A DNA stretch of 64,000 nt, taken from contig NC_134646.1 of the NCBI RefSeq assembly GCF_030463565.1, positions 61,707,710 to 61,771,709 of the forward strand, written 5' to 3'. Below are positions 1-14,494 of the stretch, one piece after another; the stretch's first letter is position 1; every line of letters starts with the position of its first letter. The translations under genes were made by a program, and so were the position numbers. Below the pieces are notes generated by a model. That model ran no database searches, was not told the DNA's origin, and saw only the letters and a program-made list of their open reading frames with translations. This DNA comes from Pelecanus crispus. Its lineage: Eukaryota; Chordata; Aves; Pelecaniformes; Pelecanidae.

Positions 1-587
1 AGAACGAAAAAACAGATTAATAGACTTTTCTGCCACAAGGTCAGGTGGAAATGGACTGATGATCAATTCACCTATCAATGAGTGTCAGTGTCTTCAGAAG
101 TTCTACTTTCCTTTTGAGAATCAGTTCAGATTTAGAACATGCCAAATGCAGTTTCAGCACGCTTAACATGCATGAAAAAAGTCTAAAATACTATATATGA
201 TTTTAAGCCTTTAACTTGCCCTTAGGTTTTATTTTCAGAAGGAAAGGACAGTGGGAGTTGATATGTGCAGAAATTTCATGCGATGTGACAAAGCTGATTA
301 CACTGAAGTCAATATTGAGATTCCCTTTACAGTTACTACTACATTCAGTAGCCCCTAGGGTCCTATTTAGGGGTATGGACTGCATTATTCAAAGCACCAG
401 ATAAACAAGTATCAATAAAAACTTGTCTTATCTTCGGTTTAGTATAACAGAAATGGAAACAGAGAAGTAGAGGGTGTGAACAAGCACTTTCTGCACAAAC
501 TAATAACCTGCCTTTTTAGCTTTCTACTCTAAAGGACTAGGATTTGATTAACAGCATACTCTGTTTCCTCAGTACCCTTCTTAATAC

Positions 588-593
588 TTTATT
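588..593 (-). promoter_or_regulatory. Candidate PGM2 polyadenylation signal AATAAA
   Basis: Exact AATAAA on the minus strand, about 1.25 kb past the stop codon. It would give a 3' UTR of roughly 1.3 kb. Others at 1343-1338 and 233-228 compete, and the choice is a guess. Confidence 0.3.
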
Positions 594-1337
594 TTAAAGT
601 TAATTTTCTATGCCACACAGATGGACCTCAGTATGAATGATTCAGATGCTGCCTTTGACTTTGCACAGCCAAGAAAAACTGACATGACAGCCACGGAATG
701 CAGGGATTCCTCCTTTCCTTGTGTCCTCCAATGATAACTCTAAAGTCTGTAAGGTAAAAGCAGGCATTCAGTGTTCTTTGCTTACCATCTTAGCTAACAA
801 GGTAAGCCAGTATTTACTGGGGATGGAATGGCAAGTTTGTTCCTTTCTGAATAATTTGCTAAATTTAATCTATGCTTGGTCTGGCAACTAGTCATTCTCC
901 ATGGGATAACAGAAGTAGCCCTGGCAAAGAGGTTTCTTTACCCAAGAAGTACTGGGGCTGTTGGAGCTACACTGATATCCAAAACAAGTACTGAAAATGC
1001 AGAGAACCCTTGTATTGAAGTCACCTGGTAATGTCCAAATAACCCTCTTGGGCCCGGCAAGTGCAGACAACAACATGCAATAAAATGGAAACTTCTGCTC
1101 TGAATTAAGACATGCAGAGTTACGCATCGAGTCATGGCAGCATACAGTATGACAGACTCTGAGACTGGGGTGTGCATTGAACTAATTGTGCTTAGTTCAA
1201 TGAGGCAACAGAAAGGTGCTGTATGTAGATATATTATCTTAGTATGTTCATTGTATTAAAAGGCAGTTTAGTACACTTAATATCTCTAACCTGGAATATG
1301 CTGTATAGTCTCCAGCAAATTCACTGTGACTTTTTTG

Positions 1338-1343
1338 TTTATT
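1338..1343 (-). promoter_or_regulatory. Candidate proximal PGM2 polyadenylation signal AATAAA
   Basis: Exact AATAAA on the minus strand, about 500 nt after the stop. This is the first canonical hexamer downstream of the CDS that I noticed. Confidence 0.3.
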
Positions 1344-1841
1344 TGGGCCAAAATCCCCAAGAAAGATCACTATTTCTGAAACATTTGCCCCAAGTTTGTC
1401 AGTCTCATCACAGGCTTTCAGTACTTCTTGTTAACAGAAGAACTTGCTTTGCAAATCTAAACCTAGATAAAGTTGCATAGTATTATCACATTACACTCAC
1501 AGAAGAAATAAAAGTCCCCACAAAACAGGCTGCATTTCAGAAATCAGGATATTACTTATAATATTTAATTAAAACAAGATTTGATTGAAATACATGTGCA
1601 GTCAACTTTTAGTTCATAAGGCTTTTAGTTCAACTGATTGGGGTTTTTTGGTCCTTTAAGTGTAAAGGTACTTTCCTTCCCAAGTAAGATACTAGATCCA
1701 AGAGTACCCAGAATAACTCTTAATAAAAGCAGAAGTCTTTTTAGTCTGAGCTCTCAGACGTCTGGTCCTAAAAATCCTTACTTCTTAAATAATGCACTTC
1801 TAATGCTGCAAAAACCAATTAGAGGCAGTAATTTTGCTGCT

Positions 1842-1944
1842 TTACTCAGTCTTTCGTTGGAGATTATTTTTTTCTGGTTGAAAGAAGTGTTTTTCAAGAG
1901 CGTTGACCAATTCATCTAGTTCTTTCTTCAGCTGCTCAACGTCA
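1842..1944 (-). CDS. PGM2: PGM2 coding exon 14 (residues 576-609) and stop
   Basis: 103 nt. Completes Ser576, then [20 protein letters not shown] to a basic tail and TAA at 1844-1842. Acceptor TTCTCAG. The tail matches the known PGM2 C-terminus, which is helical and lysine-rich. Confidence 0.95.
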
Positions 1945-4900
1945 CTGAGAAACAAAATCCACACAAATACAGAAAGCAGTGTCACAGTGGAGAAGCTAAA
2001 AAGCACATTTTCAGTCTGAGGAATTTTTAAGTCTGTTACATTGTTTTAGACAAACACAGGATTTAAAATATATTAGAACACTTTATATATAGTTATATAA
2101 GTTTAAAGTAACTATGTATGTAAAAAGGAAGTGAATACATCTACTAACGTTTAAGGCAGAATGTTTTTCTTGACGTTGTTTTTACAGAATGTGAAACCAA
2201 ATTCAAAGGAATTTCAGTGACAAGAATGCATCAACAAATTTTGCAGAATTGAAGGTGTACAAATACATTTGCTAAAATAATGACTGTAGTAGTATTATTT
2301 GGTCATGGAGAGCCCCTTCCCCACCAAAAAGCCACACAGCCCCTACTACACAGAATTTACTGCTGTAAGTGACAATACCTGTTTCCAGGAGGTGCACAAA
2401 GTTCAGAATAGTACTTGATCTTTGGTTCCGTCCCACTGGTTCTCATTGTGGCCACTCCTCCGTTAGCAAAAGTGAACGTTATCATTTGGCTACTTTTACT
2501 AGTGGGCAGTATCTAGAAATAGTAATAATAATAATTTTTTAGAAGCTTGGAAAGTGACTATATATAATGAATTCAAGACAAAATCCATGACTTGATGTTA
2601 TATAATATAACTAAAGGATCAGTTAAAATTAAGCTTTGTTCTGTTTTCTTCATCATTGTGGTCTTGAGACCACAACAGGCAAATGACAGCCTTACCCTCA
2701 ACCTAGAATCTGGCAGCAGTGCAGTACTCCTAGGTAGCTCATTTCAAGTGTAGTCAACATTTTTACCACAGATAGAAATTGCTCTGCAATGGCATTTCCC
2801 AGGAGAAAAAGAAACATGGATTATGAAAAACTAAAGAACACAAAGTCACAGTAGACAGTTTAACTTACGCTTACAAGATAATGCAAGATTGCTGTAGCAA
2901 GACAGCAAGATCCTCCCACCTCCCGTTACAGACCGTCATCTTGGAGAGAAAAAAACACCAGAAAACCAAACAAAAAACCCCAACCCTTCCCCCTTCCCCC
3001 AACCTTCATTTCCTCCCACCAAGGCAAAACAATCATCCCCAATCTAACTTTTAAAATATTTTAAGACTCAGGATGTAACATAATGCTTAGAGTGTTTCTT
3101 CGTTGAATTTTTTTGTATCTGTGTATACACAAAGTTACATGATTTATATATAATTTTTAAAATATACTTACAGCCTTTTGATCTGGCTGGCTGCTGTCAT
3201 ACCCAGTAGTTAGATCTCTTATTCCAGAAACTTTAAATCTACCGCAAGATTTTGGGTATGTGTTTTTTCCATCAAAATTTCTAAGGTTGTCAAAAAGCTG
3301 TTGAATAACTTTAGGATCATGGCAGATGAAATATGAAGCTTTGGTAATATGGAAGCCATATCTGTGAAGACACAATATTAATGAATTGAAGAAGCAATGT
3401 TGTTCTTAGAGTGGTATACCACACACATTATACAACCTTCTATAAAGCAAGAATCTACACTCATGGTCACCCAACTGTAGCATCAGTTCACACCCTTACA
3501 TTTTAAAAAGGGCCTCAACAGCTTAATTGTCCTATTTTACATACTTTAAAGAAACTTCTGTGCAGACGCCTTTTCCTTTTAATGATTAAAAATGAGAAAG
3601 TTTACTGCTAAACCAGAAGAAAAAAAAAAGTCATTGTTGCCTTGAAGAGATCTAACCACCATAGGAAGAGAACAGACTACATCTAAATAGCTTCCTTGAC
3701 TGGATTCCAATTGACCTTTTCTGAGTAAAACAAATTCCAGACTGTTTTTTCCAATCACACTTCAGAAGCTGCTCTCCCATTAAAGTGTTTCTACTAAACC
3801 AAACTGTTCTGAACATCATCTCTTTACTTTATCTGTTTGCTGCCAGGTAATATGATGCAGAATCTGCAACAAAGACAAAGGACTTGCTAACACTGACTTC
3901 TCAAAACAGCATGTTGTTGAAAACCATGCAAGCCTGGACTGGTTATTTAAGTGAGCTCTTACTAAAGATCAACACTTGATGAGTATCCTTGATGCCAGGG
4001 AAAATCTGAAGGGCAGAATCTTTCGTTAGTACTAGGATGTTCATGCTAGAAACCAAAAGGTTCCTTAAATAGGGTCATGTTTATACCAAAATAGACATCT
4101 TGAAGTTGTTAAATCAGTCTTGAGAATCCAGCAAGAGAATTTACAAAACCTATCCTATATTTGAAAGAAGTGATGAGCTTGCTAGGACTGTGTCCTTTTC
4201 CTGATCTGCATTTACTTCTTTGAGAACAGATCCCCCTTCTATACCTCCAAAATACAGAGCAGAGTTTCTTCTGCTTCAACAGCAACTTAAAAGACAAATC
4301 TGATGAAGAATATAGTAAGGAGTAGAAAACTGCAACTCTATATTAGCCACAAGCAAACAAAAAACAAACACACACACAAAATGACCCCCAAACCAAAACA
4401 AGACACCCCCCCCTCCAGTTCTAGTTATCAAGCATCAGTTTAATAAGGCAGATTTGTATCATTCCCTGTATCTGTAGCTTTTCCACAAACAGTGACTATG
4501 TGCAGTGATGTCTTCCTTTGAGGTGCATCTACAGACTGCTTTTATGTTAAATAAGCTCTGACTTTTAGAGTCCCCTTCAGTGGCTATGTACACAGCAGCA
4601 CTGTGACACAGCTAAATACACTCAGTTAAATATTCTGAGGGCAACCTGAAGCAGGTGTTTACTGAACGAGTATGAAAAAAACAAAAAGCATGAGCCAGAG
4701 AAGGATAATTCTTCGAATATACACTTCCAGCTACTAGTAATTAAGGGGATTCTCACATCAGATGCTATATTTGCAGCTCTAGGCATGAATTCCATTTCCA
4801 TGCATTTATATTACTGTTTACTTCCGCCACGTACAACAGCTGATAAATTCCACAATTTATTTATGCGGTGTGTTAGCAAGTCTTTGTCACTTCATTCCTT

Positions 4901-7900
4901 CTTAAACAGTGGATGAAACAAGCATGGCCAATGCTACATGAAAATGAGAGATCTGAGGACTGGAAAACAAGAAGCACCAAGGGTGGAGTGTTCCATGAGT
5001 TTCTTTGCAGGTTCCACCACTCCTTTGTTAGCATCTATGAGACATGAAGAGAGAGCATCTGCCAGCCTGTGCTGCTCCCTCCTTTAAAACAAACAACCCA
5101 ACCCTCCCCCCAAAAATACTCCTTGCCCCATGAAATTCAATAGCCACCTTTGCTATTGATTTCTGTAGGTCTTTGAACACATTAAACAAGAACAAAAGAA
5201 AAGCAGTGCTTCATATTAAAAGCTCTCAGAGGATATACCCAGCTGTATATAGCCAATAGTTATGGCCAGTCACAGCACTTCCGCATAATCAGCTCAAATC
5301 TCAGTATTCAGCAGCCGAAAGAACAACCAACATATACTATCCATCAAGAAAAGACAGAATAATATAATAAAAAGCCTAACTTTAGAGCCAACTAGAATTA
5401 ATTTAATCACAAGTAGCCCTACAAGTGGGACAGAAGCAAGCTGGCTTCTATGAGTAGCATAAATATGCCAGAGCTACTTAGACCCATTCTGCCATCAACG
5501 TTCTTGTGCATCTGGCACATTTAAGCAGCAAGAGGCACTATGATCTCTACAACACAGCAATACTGCTGGCCAAAACCCAGGCCAGTCTTCTGTAAAAAGA
5601 CCGAAGAGCAGAACTTCCCAAAAGGGAGAAGAAACCTTTCAGACAAGCAAACAAAAATACCTCAAAAATCTCATTAACTAACAGGGAATTAGTAAGGTAA
5701 TATTATTATTTTTAAAATACCTTAAACGACACAAAACGAAGTCATAAATATATTCATGCCCATGAGGCAGGAGCACTTTCTAGAAGATTACTATTAACAC
5801 AGAATTGTGTTAATAGTACAATAACCAAATTTTTATTTCTTCATATGCTATAGGTTGCTATTGAGTCCCTATTAACCCCAGTATGTGGAATGGTGCAAAT
5901 CTGAAAATTAAACAATTATAATCGAACTCACTCATCATAGACAGCTTTCAGCTGCTGAGACAAAGACAAATTCCTGGTTGCCAGAAAGCTCGCCATCTCT
6001 GCAGTTATAACAGCAGCGCTGACACCATCTTTGTCCAGAACAGCAGGACAACACATATACCCTAAACAAAGAAAATTATATATAGTTTGATATATTTTTA
6101 TGAGGAAATAAGATAAAATGGGGGGAAGGGGGGGAAGAGTTAATCAAACCAATATCTTTTAAAGGAGAAATGCACATTACCACAGTATAGACATTTTAGA
6201 GTTAAACCAAAAGTGAAAAAAATTTACCTTCTAATCAGTGTTAATTTTGATAAGCAAGGTATTTAATGGAATTTCAAGACAGACAGATTTGTATCATATC
6301 AGTGCCAGATGCTCCCAAGTACTTTTGGAGCTCTCATGAAAGGGAAATGCCACACTGCAGGAACAATGCAAGTATAGCACCTTGTCTCAAATGTGATTAC
6401 CCTTACATGGCAGCATATGGTAACACCGATTATTATCTGTGAAATTAGTCACATTTTCTCTGGTTTTCAGGTACTGAGATACTCAAGAAATAGCATTACA
6501 GCTTTACAATTTCCTTCTCATGAATTCATAGCCTTTATTCATGGCTTTCCAGTTTACAAGTATAATTTGGGGGACTTTTTCCTTTATTTTATTCACATTT
6601 AAACTTAGCTTAAAACAGTCAGCTAAACATACTCAGCTTGAAGTCTGAAAAATGTGTGTTTGTTTTTTTTAAACAGCTTGTGCAGAATTTGCACTCCAAG
6701 TCTATGTAGCCATGCTACTGAAGATATATACACCTAGCTTACATCATCATACTCTGTGCTAAGCAGAGATACAAAGGATTAAATCTAGTAACATCAATCA
6801 TCCAAATGGGTGATATCGATTACTCACTGGAAATACACCCATTGTGTTGAGGGCACCTTTACCTTGCCATTTTTTGCAGTAGTCCTACTTTCACTATTTT
6901 ACAGGATACTAGAACATAAATATTCTGTTTCTTACCTATAGCCTCCTCAAATGCAAAAAGAACGGCTTTTCCCTGGTCCATGAGCTGTTTGGCACGGTTG
7001 CCCATCCACTTGAAACCTGTCAGTGTTTCCTACAGCAGTGAGGAGAAGAAAAGGCATTAAAAATAAAAGCAATGTTTTACAAAGATATCACACTGTGTAG
7101 GTAAGCAAATAAAAGAACACGGAGTAACATATAACAGCTTACCTCAAAGTGAAAACCTTCCTTTAGTGCAATTGCTCTCAGGATTTTGGAAGAGACAGTA
7201 CTGGATAACATGTAGACATCTTTAATGGCACAAGTATCCCTATTGTGATTTTTCCAGCAAGTGAAGATCCACCAGCCTAAAAGAGCTCCCAGCTCATTTC
7301 CAGAAAACACTTTCCATTCACCACTGGGAGGAGGTGGGGGGGGCAGAAATAGAAAGCATATGAATTCAAAGGATAATATTGGGGGGAGGGGGGGTGTGGA
7401 AATCTACTGTTTCTTCCATAAATGAATACCAGCAAATAAAACCACTGCATCTGCGTTCCAAGTAACAGTAACAAGACATCTTGTGTTCATTAAGAACAAA
7501 CAAAAAAATTCCTCCCCGAAAGAATTCTGAAGTGGTTACGTTCCTCCTCCATCATATGTATCAGCTTTTGAGTTTATCTGAAAATGGAACAGTGATATTT
7601 CCAGCATGTTTTAAGTAAAACAAAAATATTCAACAGACAAATTATAAAATCAGTGATTAAGACAAGCACGGAGACATGAAAATACAATTGTCAAGTGATC
7701 AGTATTTTTAGTTGACTCAGTGACAAACACCTTTTATTTAGTCACAAATACACCAACTGGTCATTGAGGAAGACTGGAAAAAATCTCAAACAGGTAAAAA
7801 AAAGATTAACATTGACATGTTGCTAGAACAAGAAAAACTGAAGGAAAAAGGGAAAGACAGATGTCAAAAATTGCCCAAAAATTCCCAGTCACAAAAGGGG

Positions 7901-10900
7901 ACAAAGACACTGCCAAACTGACAAAAATCAAGACCTACAGAAACAGTACCTGTTGCAAAAGAGAAGCAGACTCAGTCTCCTGCATTTATTGATGCCAAGA
8001 GGCACAAAGCAATGCACAGCGACAACTTAGTGTAAGAGCGCTGAGAGAGTGTGCTCTAGCAGGAGTTTCTGTCAAAGAAGAAGTACAGATACCGTAGAAG
8101 CCTGTATTAATATTCAGTTAGCTTATCAACAACTACAGCAGAAGTCTGAGAGGAGGACGCAGGACTGAAAGTTAGGAGACAACTAAGACTGGCTAAACAA
8201 TTAGCAAAGAGGTAGCAGAATGAGAGCACTATGCTCTCAATGGCGGTAAATACAATAAACTAACACCCCCTCTTCAAGTCCCTGATAGCTATAAGTTTTT
8301 AGACAAAAAACCATGAGTGATTTTGCACTCTTGTTTTAACCCATCATAACTAGCACAAACTAGAGCTTTTTATGCTTTTTCCTCAACGCTGAATTGCCAA
8401 CTGAGGCTGGCACAGGCCAAAAACATTAAAATAAGGATATTCCAGCTAACAACTGCCAAAGATACAGCAGAGAGTGCCAATTAGCCCATTCTTCTTCTAA
8501 AGGCAGAGAAGCCTCCTTATAGAATCATAGAATCGTTTAGGTTGGAAAAGACCTTTAAGATCATCCAGTCCAACCATTAACCTACACTACCAAGTCCACT
8601 CTAAGCCAATCAAGGGCAGACTAGACTAAACCATGTCCTGAAGTGCCACATCTACCCGTTTTTTAAACACTTCCAGGGATGGTGACTCCACCACCTCTCT
8701 GGGCAGCCTGTTCCAATGCTTGACCACCCTTTCCGTAAAGAAATTTTTCCTAATTTCCAACCTAAACCTCCCCTGGCGCAGCTTAAGCCCATTTCCTCTT
8801 GTCCTATCGCTGACTACGTGGGAGAAGAGACCAGTACGAACACCCACCTCAGTAGTTCATGCTGTGAGGATAATGAGTTAAAAAAAAGTCCTAAAAACCC
8901 AAATAAAACACCGCCACCTTTGAAACCGCTACAAGAGGTTATCTGGTAAGCAGAATGGGTATTTGCTCTGTCTCGTTTTACTGGGTTTTTGGAATTTGTG
9001 CAACTGATTCAGTTCAAATACTTGTGTCATCCACAATCACTGAGGATCTCTAGCAGGTGGCTATCTCATCCCTTGGGTACCAAGGACTGTTGTCATGATT
9101 TTATATCCCTCTTCTGGCTCTCATGCACAGGCAATTCATTTACACTATTTCTGCTCCTGGCCCACCAGCCGATTTTTGTTCTGCTCCTCTCCAAGCTGAA
9201 AAGCTTGACGTTTACTTTTATTAAAGATTTATGGTTTCTAACTGCTCAATGTTTATCAGTCTTTTGTGAAAAATTTCTAACTGAAAACCTACCTTTAAAA
9301 CGGTATAGCACAATCACAGTAATTCACGTGCTCCTGCACATGCCTCAAATACAGCAAGTGTCAAGCTTCTGTACAGTGTCTAATATTAATCATTATTTCA
9401 TTTACTGCCCCCACTGTGGTCTGCTTCATACAGTCCTCTCACATTTCTATGTGTTTTCAGTCCAAAAACGACTACTGTGACTATTCTATCTTCCTCTGCA
9501 ACACAGATTGCAAGAATCCCTCAAATGAGTCTAGCCTTTAAGGAAAAAATGTAAATGGCTTGTATTTCTTTATTACCATACCTCTCTTGTTTCTCTGCCA
9601 CTGCAAGTCGATCAGCATCAGGATCATTTGCTAAAATGATTTTTGCCCCATCTTTTTCAGCCAAAGCAAAAGACAATGTCTGGAAAAGTGGTAAGCAAGA
9701 ACAGATGAGTGTTAATACTCACAAATAATATTTTCACTTTCTTTGTAGGTTTCAAATAATTTTCCTAATTTATTTCATCTCAAACACACAAAATCACAAT
9801 GTCGCTCTACAAAAAATAAACTTCAAGCCTGGCAGCAGTAGAGCACAGTCAGGATATTTAACTTCACCTACATCATTCCACTTCTACAGCCTGAGTCAAA
9901 AGCTACTTAGATTCAGTAGGATCCTTCAATAACCAAGTGTACCAGAAATACTTGTACCAGAAATTCTAACCACCTGTCAGGACTTCCCCTGCTTCCTCCT
10001 GGTGTCCTATCAGAATAATTTAGCCCTTGTATTTCAGATGTAAATTGTAGAAACTTTCCAAAGCCAACTGTGAAGATTTTTTTATTATTATTTTATTTTT
10101 TAAAAGGAACTGTATCATTTTGTTCTACGTGCAGATGCTGCCCAATCAGTTAGAGTCCAGAACAAAGTAATTTAAAGTTCTAGCTAATTACTACCTGACT
10201 GGTTCAAAAAGAGTTATAAATTTCAGTGAAAGGATACCAGCCAGCTCTTCACTAAATGTAAGACTATGAAAACAGAAACAAAACAGACCTTCAACCAATA
10301 TTGATAGTCATGACTACTGGCAGAAAGCAAACGCTGTTTGAAAGATATTGCAACTATTAAAAAGAAAAAAAGAAATTATTTACCAGAACACCTTTGCCTT
10401 CTTCAGGATTTGGATACTTCACTGTGGGAAATTCTGGATCAGGATCCTTCTGCTCCGGAACAGCAAAAGGAGGGCTAAGGTCAAATGCCTTGAAGGCCAA
10501 CTGCACAAATTTATGACCTACACCATGCACAGAAGTATGGACAAATTTCAGGTTTGTTTCCTTGTTTATATTCCTAAAATAAAACAGATTAACAATAAAC
10601 TTGGATATGGAAGAATATTCTGCACAAAATTGACTACATTCAGAAGCAGATGCGACTCAGTATTCTGTATCATTGTTAAAATTATAAATTGAAGGAGGTC
10701 AGGTTTTAAAGGTAGTGGCTTGAAAATTGGCTTAGCCTCAGTTTTCAGTAATATGAGTCACTCTTGATATCTAATGTCCTGGTATGTGCAAATCACCAGA
10801 ATAAGAAAGATAGTACACTCTACGCACCCCGAAGGAGACGAGTGGAAAACAAATACAGCTGACTAATGACACCCTTCATCCCCAACTCTGGCATTTAAAC

Positions 10901-13900
10901 CAGCTCCAAAGACTGCAAACGCAGTGAACCAACAGCAGCATGCCTCATTGGAGCACACTCATTTTTATGAAGTACGTTACTGAAAGTGTAGAACATACCT
11001 AAAGACATGCAAACTCCTAAGGAGACATTTAAGTCCTATTCTGAAAAAGCAGCATAATTTCTCACATAGCCCCAACTTTCTAGTAATTCTGACTTTGTTT
11101 TTAGCAAGACTAAGAACATGGTTACTGGTGGTTAAAATTTTGATGTAAATATGCAGATCTGAGAGGTTGCTGCTCATCTAATCCATAAACCGATTCTGCT
11201 TGTTAATCACAAAGAGAAACATCCACTTGATTTTGTCAAGCAAAGTTTTTACTGAGCAAGTGACAGCAATAGGCTCATGCAAGGTGCCCAAGGCCACCAG
11301 GAACACACGCAAGGCTAAAACGGCAGAGCAAGACCTCCTTCTTCTAGAACTGGCTTAACAGCCTGGATCACCTTCTCTCTTAGAAGGCCATTTTAAGGCT
11401 GTTGGACCATCAGTGTCAGCTCACCTGCAGCTGCACAAGGCAGCCCCGGTCTTGCTGTGGCATTTGGTTGATGCGTGGTCATGCGAATACAGGGAGATGA
11501 TATAATCACAAAGTAATCGCTCACTTTGCTGGGTTAGACTTCTGCCAGACCAGCTTTATGAACTGCCTTACTACATCACCACGCAGCTGCCAGTGCTACC
11601 GCAAAAGATGACACGAAGGCACAGACAGAAATGGGTCATGGCAGGATCATGGCCTCCCTGACTTCTGTCAATTTAAACTGCCCCGCGGATGTACTAGATG
11701 GAAAATCCCATATTCTTAACAGAGTTAACACCAGTTACCTGTGAAAGCACTGTTTCTGTATGTCTTTGAAATAATCCTTATTGACCGTGGCATAGGGATC
11801 ATGAAGTAGCAGGCTGCTGTCAATCAGTTTGTCATCCCAAGCCTGCGGCCACGGCTCTTGGTTCTCCTCAATAGCCTGAGAAATTCCTTTGTCATGAGGA
11901 GAAATGATCTGAGCACCATTTTCCCAATAAACCTAAATAATAAATAGGCTAAGTGAGTATTTGGTCATTAATATTGTAGAATAGCTTTCTTATTTTTTTG
12001 TTGGCTAAGGTGCACTACATTCAGTAGAGTATTACAGTAAATTAGGCTTAAGTATACCCAGAATATTCCCCTGTTCATATTCTCAGTGTTTCCTCTCACA
12101 TCCCATTTTTCTTCTATAAAAAAGGTGTTTAATTTTATCATAAGATACCAAAATCCACAATGAAACACAAAACAAGACATTTATCTCATTTACTGACAAG
12201 ATTGTATCAGCCTGTCTGCCAGCCTTGGGATTGATAATTTGCCCATGCTATTTCATCTACTTCCAGATTTTTAGGTATGATCATGATATATAGAAGAATT
12301 CTTAAGAAGAGGAAAGTGTGCAAAAGTGAAACAGATTTACCACAAAAAAAAAATAAGGAGAAAGGCACAAAAACTTTGCAGCTGCCTACAGCAGTAGTGT
12401 TGCCACAACACCAAACACAAATGCAACTAAGTTTCAAGATGTTCATTACTGGTAGTCTTCTCCTTTTCATTGATTGTGTACAGATCCAGGAAGAGGTGTA
12501 CTTACTATGTTTTACTTTTGACAGTTGTTTGCACACTTCCCTCTACTGGTGGCTTACAGACCACAAGTTTTAGGAAAGATACCTAACAGCATCTGGGCCA
12601 TGTACATATGTAGCCCAAATAACAAAATATTAAGAAAAAATGGAGTTGATAAAAGAAGTCATGGATAAAACACACAAACAAGCTAGCAAGGTCAATACAT
12701 GAAATATTAAAAAAAGCAATTTTAAACAGACATGAAGTTCTGGAGGGAGAGACAGCAAGAAATCATCCCTGCTAATGCCTTGTTTTTCTATTGAGAAGAC
12801 AAAAAAGATCTCCCAACTTCCACTTTTTTATTTTGGAAACAGTCTGTATACGACTAGTCCAGCTGTGGGATGATTGGCAGACAGGCAGCTCAGCCATGGG
12901 ATTTTTTTTCAGTGGAAAGCAGATTTCTGTCATAGAAAAAAGTCACACTGATAATTGTGTCATTTAGCAGAAGAAAAACACACTACAAGTAATTAATGGA
13001 ATTTATTCAAAATGTTTTGTACAAGCAACTCACTAGGTTTCACGTATTTTTAATTCTCTGGGTTTGTAAAACTAAACATTTCTTCTATAAAAAAAGTGTT
13101 TCATTTTATCATAAGATACCAAAATCCACAATGAAACACAAAACAAGACATTTATCTCATTTACTGACAAGATTGTATCAGCCTGTCTGCCAGCCTTGGG
13201 ATTGATAATTTGCCCATGCTGAATTGGAGGAATGATTAATGCTTTTGAAAAGATGTCAGCTAATATTTTAAAGTGTTTCAAAGTATGCAATGGTATTACT
13301 TATCTTCCTGCTTTTTAGAGCTAAGATTTTAATTACATTATTAGTATAACATGCTACTAGCTTGAAATACATATATCTAAAAGAGATCAAACTACCAATT
13401 AATTTGGTCTATAACAAGATAGAAACTATACACAATAGTATTAGTGTCTCTACATGGAAAAAAATGTTTGAAAAAAGCCAGAAAATAGATTGTACAGGAA
13501 TACCTTGTAACCATTATCTTGTTTTGGATTATGGGAAGCTGTAACCATAATTCCAGCACAAAGCTTCAGATGAGTTACTGTGTAAGGCTGTAACAAGAGA
13601 AAAGTTATCTGAAGTGGAATGTGCAAAATATTATGTATTATTTATTCTCATGCGTACTCAATACTTCCATACCGCTGAACAAAAAGAATGCCAGGATGTG
13701 ATTCCTACAGACTGACTCTCTAAAGCAGAACCTAAGTAGTACTTGCTCCACTAGACCTCATGTGGCAGAACTTTAGCCCTTGCTTATTCTTGTGCATTTT
13801 CCCATTTATATATCATTAGTGTTGTTTCAGACACTTTGTGAATCTCTAGAGTAGTGGGTTTTTTTAGAAAGAAACCAAATGCACGTGTTGCCTACTGTAG

Positions 13901-14463
13901 AATGACTTGAGATACCTGAGGTCTTTAAGGGTGCAAAGTCTGTTGGTGTAATGACAGAAGTCTGCACAAGGTAGAGAATTACAACTGGAGCTGTCTCGTC
14001 CATACTATCTTTTGAGAGCAGCTCATGGAGCAGAGTCCAGAAGAGATGGAGTGAATTAAAAAGAAAGCATTATTTGTGACCACAGGTCTAGTTCGAGTTT
14101 ACTCCTGGCTCCTTATTTAATAGTGAATGCAATCAACTGCAGTTCTTGCAACAGTGCTTTAAGCTACAGTATGAAGAATGTGACCCTAAAGCTACCAAAA
14201 TTTGTATCACTACAAGAATGCTACATACAAAGCCTTCATCCCGCTATGTTGTTTGCAGCACTCACTGGAGCAACTGGTATTGGGAGAAACTGTTGCTTTT
14301 AGTGCAAAGGTAGGGGGGTTCTTTATTGCTCTAGAGCACTGACACCTAGTGATCTGATGGTGACAACGCGGACACATTCAACAACCCTCCCGGCATAACA
14401 TTGCTGCCCAACGTTCTATTTAAAAAGGCTACTTTGGATTCAATATCCCTCCCCCTGCCCCCC

Positions 14464-14494
<31 letters not shown>

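Larger units (their letters stand above)
1..1841 (-). other. PGM2 3' UTR and downstream flank
   Basis: AT-rich, with no coding exon recognisable on either strand. The PGM2 3' UTR must begin at 1841 and run leftwards. Possible AATAAA signals in PGM2 sense are at 1343-1338, 593-588 and 233-228; none has an obvious downstream GU-rich element, so the true end is undecided. In human the next gene this way is TBC1D1, of which nothing is visible here. Confidence 0.6.
11933..13503 (-). other. PGM2 intron 5
   Basis: 1571 bp, carrying the 139-bp direct duplication at 12111-12249 and 13082-13220. Otherwise AT-rich and unremarkable. Confidence 0.9.
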
